A program made the translations under genes and the position numbers. Under the pieces are notes generated by a model. It was not told the DNA's origin, ran no database searches, and worked only from the letters and a program-made list of their open reading frames with translations. Below, in pieces: positions 58,568-64,000 of a stretch of 64,000 nt of DNA; position 1 is the first letter of the stretch, and the number at the start of each line of letters is the position of its first letter. Source of the stretch: Cephalopachus bancanus (lineage: Eukaryota > Chordata > Mammalia > Primates > Tarsiidae). The DNA is taken from the NCBI GenBank assembly GCA_027257055.1, contig JAPVLO010000161.1, forward strand, positions 186,001 through 250,000, given 5' to 3'.

Positions 58568-58898
58568 GTGCGGGCCGCGGCTTCCTCCCCTTCCGGCCTC
58601 CGCCTCGACGCCCCGCGCCCCCCCCCCCGGTCCCGACGCCTTCAGCCTTGTTCGAGAGGTCGGCCACCCTCGAGCTGGTTGCCGGCCCGGGAGGGGCAGG
58701 CGTTAGGGGCGGATGCCCAGCTTGGTAGGGCGACTGCGGCGTGCCAGGGGTTGTGCCCGGTTTGTGTCGTTCCCTCGGCCCCCCTTGATTTCGGGGGGCT
58801 GTCATCCCCAGCCCCAGAGGCCCGGAGACGTCAAGGCCCCGTCGGGCCAGGCTGACTCCAGCAGTTCTTAATGCTGGGAATGCAGAACTCGAAAGGTC
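58568..58898 (+). other. RCC1L: RCC1L intron 1, CpG-rich start
   Basis: Open frames continue by composition only; the splice donor at 58568 is supported by the exon 2 match. Confidence 0.6.
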
Positions 58899-59040
58899 GG
58901 GCAGGCGCCTGGGCTCAGGCCTGTAATCCCAGCACTTTGGGAGGCCCAGGAGTTGGAGGCAGCAGTGAGCCATGATGCTGCTGCTGCACTCCGGCCCGGG
59001 CCACAAAGCGAAATCCCTCTCAACAAAACAAAAAACAAAA
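58899..59040 (+). mobile_element. Short Alu-related fragment
   Basis: CAGGCCTGTAATCCCAGCAC to CGAAATCCCTCTCAAC with the middle missing. Confidence 0.75.
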
Positions 59041-59584
59041 GGTCAGAGAAAACGTGGGCTGGCTGGAGTGGATGAACGCTTTGGAAGAGCACTATTAGGA
59101 AAAGGAAATGTTAACTCACAGCCGTTGCAGGAATGAGAGAGGAAGGATGAGTGTCCACGGCCAAATAGTTGCACAGGACAGCTGCTGAGGGCGCTTTGTT
59201 TCCGAAGGTGACATTCAGAAGAGCAAAACAGATGCTTAGGGTTGGTTCTTTCTGGGGATGGTTGTGGAAAGAGCGATAGGTGATAAAAAGAAAGAAGCGA
59301 ACTTGTACAGTTTGGCTTCTGACTTCTCTACCAAGGCTTTTTAACTGAAAGGAGAGATCAAGAGAAACAGGGAGTTTAAGCTTCAGGTGGATGACAAGTT
59401 GGGTTGTTTGATGTCTGTTTTTTTTTTTTTTGATTGGAAAATGTAGTTTATTAGTAAATTGGAGAGAGAGAGAAAGAGAAGGTTCACCTCCCGTTTGTGG
59501 GAGGGAGCCAAAGCCAGGAAACATGGCAACAGCCATAGCTCAAAGAGCACACAGCCACACCGAAGTCTAACAAGGCATGGCCTA
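59041..59584. other. RCC1L intron 1, nothing recognised
   Basis: The minus frame at 59111-59536 lacks homology. Confidence 0.4.
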
Positions 59585-59881
59585 TTTTTTTTTTTTTTTG
59601 AGTTGGAGTCTCACTCTGTCGCCCAGACTGGAGTGCAGTGGCCGCTCCTGGCCACCGCAGCCTCGACCTGCTGGGCTCCGGCGATCCTTCCGCCTCAGCC
59701 TTCCAAGTAGCTGGAACTACAGGCGCGTGCTACCACGCCTGGCTAATTTTTTGATTTTTTTATTGTAGAGATGAGGTCTCGCCAAGTTGCCCAGGCGGGT
59801 CTCGAACCCGCGGGCTCAGGCAGTCCACTCACCTCGGCCTCCCAAAGCACGGGATTACAGGCTGAACCACCGAGCCCGGCT
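59585..59881 (-). mobile_element. Alu, full dimer, young
   Basis: Near-consensus in both arms. Confidence 0.95.
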
Positions 59882-59889
59882 TAACTATT

Positions 59890-60445
59890 CATTTTTAGAG
59901 ACAGGGTCTTACTGTGTCACCTGGACTGGAGTGCAGAGGCACAGTTATAGCTCACTGCAGCCTGGATCATCTGGGCTCAAGCCATCTTTCTACCTCAGTC
60001 TTTAGAGTAGTTAGGACTACAGGTGCTTGCCACCACACCCAGCTAGTTTTCTTTTTGTAGCAGTGAGGTCTTGGCCAGGCTCATTGGCTCAGTCGGTAAC
60101 CCTGGCACTTTGGGGGGCCAAGGCAAGTGAATTGCTGAGCCTGTGGGTACAAGACTAACCTGGGCAACTTGGTGGGACCTTGTCTCTACAATAAACCAAA
60201 AATTAACTGGGTGTGGTAGCGTGCGCCTGTAGTTCTGGCTACTTGGAAGGCTGAGGTGAAAGGATCACTGGAGCCTAGCAGGTTGACGCTGGGGCGGCTG
60301 TGAGTGTTCCACTACACTCCAGCCTGGATGATAGAGTGAGATGCCAACTCAAAAAAAAAAAAAAAAAAAAATGGTCTTGCTATATTGCCCAGGCTGGCCT
60401 GGAACGCCTGGCCTTAAGTGATCCTCTAGCTTAAGCTCCTAAAGC
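59890..60445 (-). mobile_element. Old Alu split by a younger Alu
   Basis: The outer copy occupies 59890-60071 and 60373-60445; the inner plus-strand copy is 60072-60372. Confidence 0.85.
60072..60372 (+). mobile_element. Alu, full dimer, nested
   Basis: GGCCAGGCTCATTGGCTCAG head, A-tail of over 20; opposite to its host Alu. Confidence 0.9.
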
Positions 60446-60451
60446 TCTGGT

Positions 60452-60690
60452 GCTCCCAGCCACCGCAGCTTCGACCTGCTGGACTCAGGTGATCCTTCTG
60501 CCTCAGCCTTCCAAGTAGCTGGAACTGTAGGCATGTGCCACTAGGCCTGGCTAATTTTTTTGAATTATTGTAGAGATGAGGTCTCACCAAGTTGCCCGGG
60601 ACTGGTCTTGAACCTATGGGCTCAGGCAGTCCTCGAACCTTGGCCTCTCAAAGTGCTGCGATTATAGGTGTGAGCCACCACACCTAGCCT
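60452..60690 (-). mobile_element. Alu, truncated
   Basis: Begins at GCTCCCAGCCACCGCAGC without the T-run. Confidence 0.9.
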
Positions 60691-60744
60691 GTCTGTCAAA
60701 CTCTTATGCTAGACTATGTCTTGGTGAATGGCGATGATACAATC

Positions 60745-60832
60745 TACATGACAATCACATTTCACAGAAGATTAAATGAGATAATATGTATTAAACACAT
60801 AGTAATTGTTCAATAAATGTTAGTTACTATTA
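60745..60832 (+). mobile_element. MIR 3' fragment
   Basis: GATTAAATGAGATAATATG then AACACATAGTAATTGTTC and AATAAATGTTAGTTACTATT match the 3' end of MIR. Confidence 0.8.
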
Positions 60833-60934
60833 TATATTAATAGTGTTTGTTTTGGGGTTTGGTAAATAACCTGTCACTGCTGAAAAAACTTGCCATTACA
60901 AATCAATTAATGCTTTCTGGGAACTCTCTTTCAG

Positions 60935-61064
60935 ATCTCATCTGCTGCCTGTGGCTATGGATTCACATTGCTGTCCTCTAAAACCAAGGATGTCACAAAA
61001 GTTTGGGGGATGGGACTCAACAAAGATTCTCAGCTTGGATTTCATAGGAGCCGGAAAGATAAAA
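60935..61064 (+). CDS. RCC1L: RCC1L exon 2
   Basis: A 130-base exon with acceptor CTCTCTTTCAG and donor GTGAGC, phase 0 in and phase 1 out. Reads ISSAACGYGFTLLSSKTKDV, then TKVWGMGLNKDSQLGFHRSR and KDK: a canonical RCC1 repeat with the AACGYGF..LLSS and VWGMGLNKDSQLG signatures. Follows LELDQK of exon 1 without a gap. The remaining exons lie right of the window. Confidence 0.96.
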
Positions 61065-61766
<702 letters not shown>

Positions 61767-61795
61767 GTAATGGCATTTTAAAAAGTAGATCTTGC

Positions 61796-62091
61796 CGAGC
61801 GTGGAGGCTCAAGTTTGTAATCCCAGCAACTTGGGGAGGCCAAGGCGAGAGGATTGCCTGAGCCCAGGAGTTCAAGACCAGCCTGGGCAACTTGGTGAGA
61901 CCTTGTCTCTACAATAAAACAAAAAGTTAGCTGGGTGTGGTAGCGTGCGCCTGTAGTTCCAGCTACTTGGAAGGCTGAGGCGGAAGGATTGCCTGAGCCC
62001 AGTAGGTTGATACCGGGGTGGCCGTGAGTGTGCCACTGTACTCCAGTCTGGGCAAGGAGTGAGACTACAACTCAAAAAAAAAAAAAAAAAA
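61796..62091 (+). mobile_element. Alu, full dimer
   Basis: TGCCGAGCGTGGAGGCTCAAG head. Forms an inverted pair with the copy at 61444. Confidence 0.92.
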
Positions 62092-62592
62092 AGATGTTAG
62101 TGAAATAATACTGTAAGAACAGTAAGAAATATTTCCTAAAACAAGGGGAGAATACATACTGGACAAGCCTTCTAATTTTTTTTCCTATTCTCTTGTTTAT
62201 ATGCAAATACATTTTTACATAATTTTGATCACAGCATTATTTTGCTTTCTGCCTTTTTTTCTCTTATTTTATATCAGAAATGTCTTATAAGCCAGTCTTG
62301 AAGTCTTTGCTAGCTGTAAGAAGCCACATTAAATTTAAAAATACCTTTTATTAGGAATAATTTTAGACATATACAGAAGTAGACAGAATAGTAGAATGTA
62401 TCATCACCAGCATCAACAGTCATCAGCTCATGCCGGGCTTGTTTTATTCTTTTTCCTCACCTTCACCCTAAATAAATTTGAAGCAAGTCCTAACATTATT
62501 GACCTCATTTGTAAATATTTCAGAACGTACCTAAATAAGAACTTTTAAAAAAAGGAAGCACAATATTATCACACTTAAAAATAATTAATCCT

Positions 62593-62900
62593 GACCGGGC
62601 TTGGTGGCTCAGCCTGTAATCCTGCGCTTTGGGAGGCTGAGTTGAGCAAATTGCCTGAGCCTGAGTGTTTGAGAGCCGCCTGGGCAACTTGGCAAGACCT
62701 CATCTCTACAATAAATCAAAAAAAATTAGCTGGGTGTTGTAGCGCGCGCCTGTAGTTCCAGCTACTTGGAAGACTGAGGTGGAAGGATTGCCAGAGCCCA
62801 GCAGGTCGAGGCTGCGGTGGCCAGAAGCGGCCACTGCACTCCAGGCTGGGTGACAGAGTGAGATTCCAACTCAAAAAAAAACAAAAACAAAACAAAACAA
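62593..62900 (+). mobile_element. Alu, full dimer
   Basis: AATTAATCCT repeated on both flanks; AAAAC tail. Confidence 0.93.
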
Positions 62901-62979
62901 AACAAATTAATCCTTTTATATCATCAAATATCCAGTGTGGCAATTGTCAGTTGTCTCAAAATGTCATTGAGTTTTATTT

Positions 62980-63288
62980 ATTTATTTATTAATTATTTTA
63001 TTTTATTTTGAGTTGGAGTCTCACTGTCACCCAGACTGGAGTGCAATAGCTGGCCACCGCAGCCTTGACCTGCTGGGCTCCGGCAAACCTTCTGCCTCAG
63101 CCTTCCAAGTAGCTGGAACTACAGGCGTGTGCTACCACACCCGGCTAATTTTTTTGATTTATTGTAGAGATGAGGTCTTGCCAAGTTGTCCAGACGGGTC
63201 TTGAACCCGCGGGCTCAGGCAATCTACTCACCTCGGCCTCCCAAAGTGCCCAAAGCATGGGATTACAGGCTGAGCCACCGAGCCCGGC
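62980..63288 (-). mobile_element. Alu, full dimer, young
   Basis: CAAAGTGCCCAAAGCATGGG shows a small duplication; tail of ATTT units. Confidence 0.92.
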
Positions 63289-63460
63289 GGATTTTATTTA
63301 TTTTTAAACAATTATTTAAATCAAGATCTGATAAGATGCAAACATTATAATTGATTGCTAAGACTCATAAAGTCTGCGGATTTTATTTTTAAACAATTAT
63401 TTAAATCAAGATCTGATAAGATGCAAACATTACAATTGATTGCTAAGACTCATAAAGTCT
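63287..63460 (+). repeat. Tandem duplication of about 85-89 bases
   Basis: Copy 1 at 63287-63375 and copy 2 at 63376-63460, both starting GCGGATTTTATTT and ending ACTCATAAAGTCT. They differ by one 4-base ATTT unit and one T/C substitution. Confidence 0.96.
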
Positions 63461-64000
63461 TTTAAGTCCTTTTTTTCTTGAAATTTATTTGTGGAAGAAA
63501 ACACTTTGCTCATCTTACAGAATTTCCCGGTCTGTAGTTTGCTGAATGTATCCCTGTTGTGCTGTTTAATATAATCCTCTGTTCTCTGTTTTTTTGTCAA
63601 TTGGTGGTTGGAGCTGGAGCCATACTACTCCCCTTAAAATGTTGCGCACTTACTGCTCCCAGGCCCTTGGGGGTTTAAGAAGACAGTAATGGGGGATGTG
63701 AGTTGCCTTTCGGTAGTTTAGGGCATTGTATATCTGCAGCTAATAAGCCTCTATGAGCTAAAAACACTGTCCAGTTTCCTTGATTTTTGCTGGCAGTCAC
63801 ACCATCTCATTGTGATAAACCAGTTGTTCTATGCTGATTAAAAGTGTTGTCTGAAAATCATATCAGTCACTGGTGAGTATAAATAGGCAAATGCATTATT
63901 AAATAATGGTATTAGTTGGGTAGACAGTCTTGTTAAATGTGGGTTCATAAGAGAAACCAGAGGCTTTACTGATGTGGACGGGGTTGGGGCCCAATGTAGC

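Larger units (their letters stand above)
57701..58870 (+). promoter_or_regulatory. RCC1L: CpG island, RCC1L promoter
   Basis: GC- and CpG-dense DNA covering the promoter, exon 1 and the start of intron 1. Contains many GC boxes and no TATA box, so initiation is probably dispersed. Long open frames on both strands (such as 57599-58228 and 57821-58318) arise from composition. Confidence 0.85.
62340..63880 (-). mobile_element. Ancient L1-type repeat, interrupted by two Alus
   Basis: The segments 62340-62592, 62901-62979 and 63289-63880 carry AGCAAGTCCTAACATTATTG, ATCATCAAATATCCAGTGTGG, TGTCTCAAAATGTCATTGAG, GAATTTCCCGGTCTGTAGTTT and TTGTCAATTGGTGGTTGGAG. This run is shared by a long, ancient mammalian repeat that I believe is L1M-derived; orientation and family are tentative. 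Confidence 0.5.

Overview
The window is primate nuclear DNA, most likely from a lemur. The evidence is roughly ninety Alu-type SINEs, many of a young form with CpG-rich heads beginning GCCGGGCTCGGTGGCTCAGCC and an ATAAATCAAAAA linker, which differs from human Alu, together with old L1, L2, MIR, ERV LTR and DNA-transposon fossils. I saw no galago-type tRNA/Alu hybrid SINE, which favours Lemuriformes over Lorisiformes (inference). Two protein-coding genes are supported, both recognised from spliced exons: GTF2IRD2 on the minus strand and RCC1L (WBSCR16) on the plus strand. These are neighbours in the Williams-Beuren region (human 7q11.23). Layout: 1-7.3 kb is intron with a minus-strand L1, a solo LTR and Alus. 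From 7.3 to 27.8 kb lie seven N-terminal GTF2IRD2 exons, right to left: 27653-27753 (start codon), 26709-26847, 18215-18334, 15841-16024, 13299-13350 (doubtful), 12403-12446 and 7274-7351. The introns hold L1, a MER2-type element and Alus. From 27.8 to 39.5 kb is the long first intron, with an internally deleted Tigger1 transposon that still has an open CENP-B-like DNA-binding reading frame in the gene's sense. A CpG island at about 38.9-40.15 kb is the probable GTF2IRD2 promoter, with a candidate 5' exon donor at 39547. From 40.2 to 57.5 kb is intergenic DNA filled with Alu, L1, a decayed mariner, a hAT element and an L2 fragment. A second CpG island at about 57.7-58.9 kb carries a four-unit array of GC boxes, a YY1-type motif that contains a short upstream ORF, and RCC1L exon 1 (58244-58567). 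RCC1L exon 2 is 60935-61064, and the gene continues past the right edge. The two genes are transcribed away from each other. GTF2IRD2 belongs to the TFII-I family of nuclear regulators; RCC1L is a mitochondrial RCC1-repeat protein. They share a neighbourhood, not a pathway. The C-terminal part of GTF2IRD2, which in human is a Charlie8-derived transposase fusion, would lie left of position 1. Nearly all other open reading frames are Alu, L1 or CpG-island shadows.
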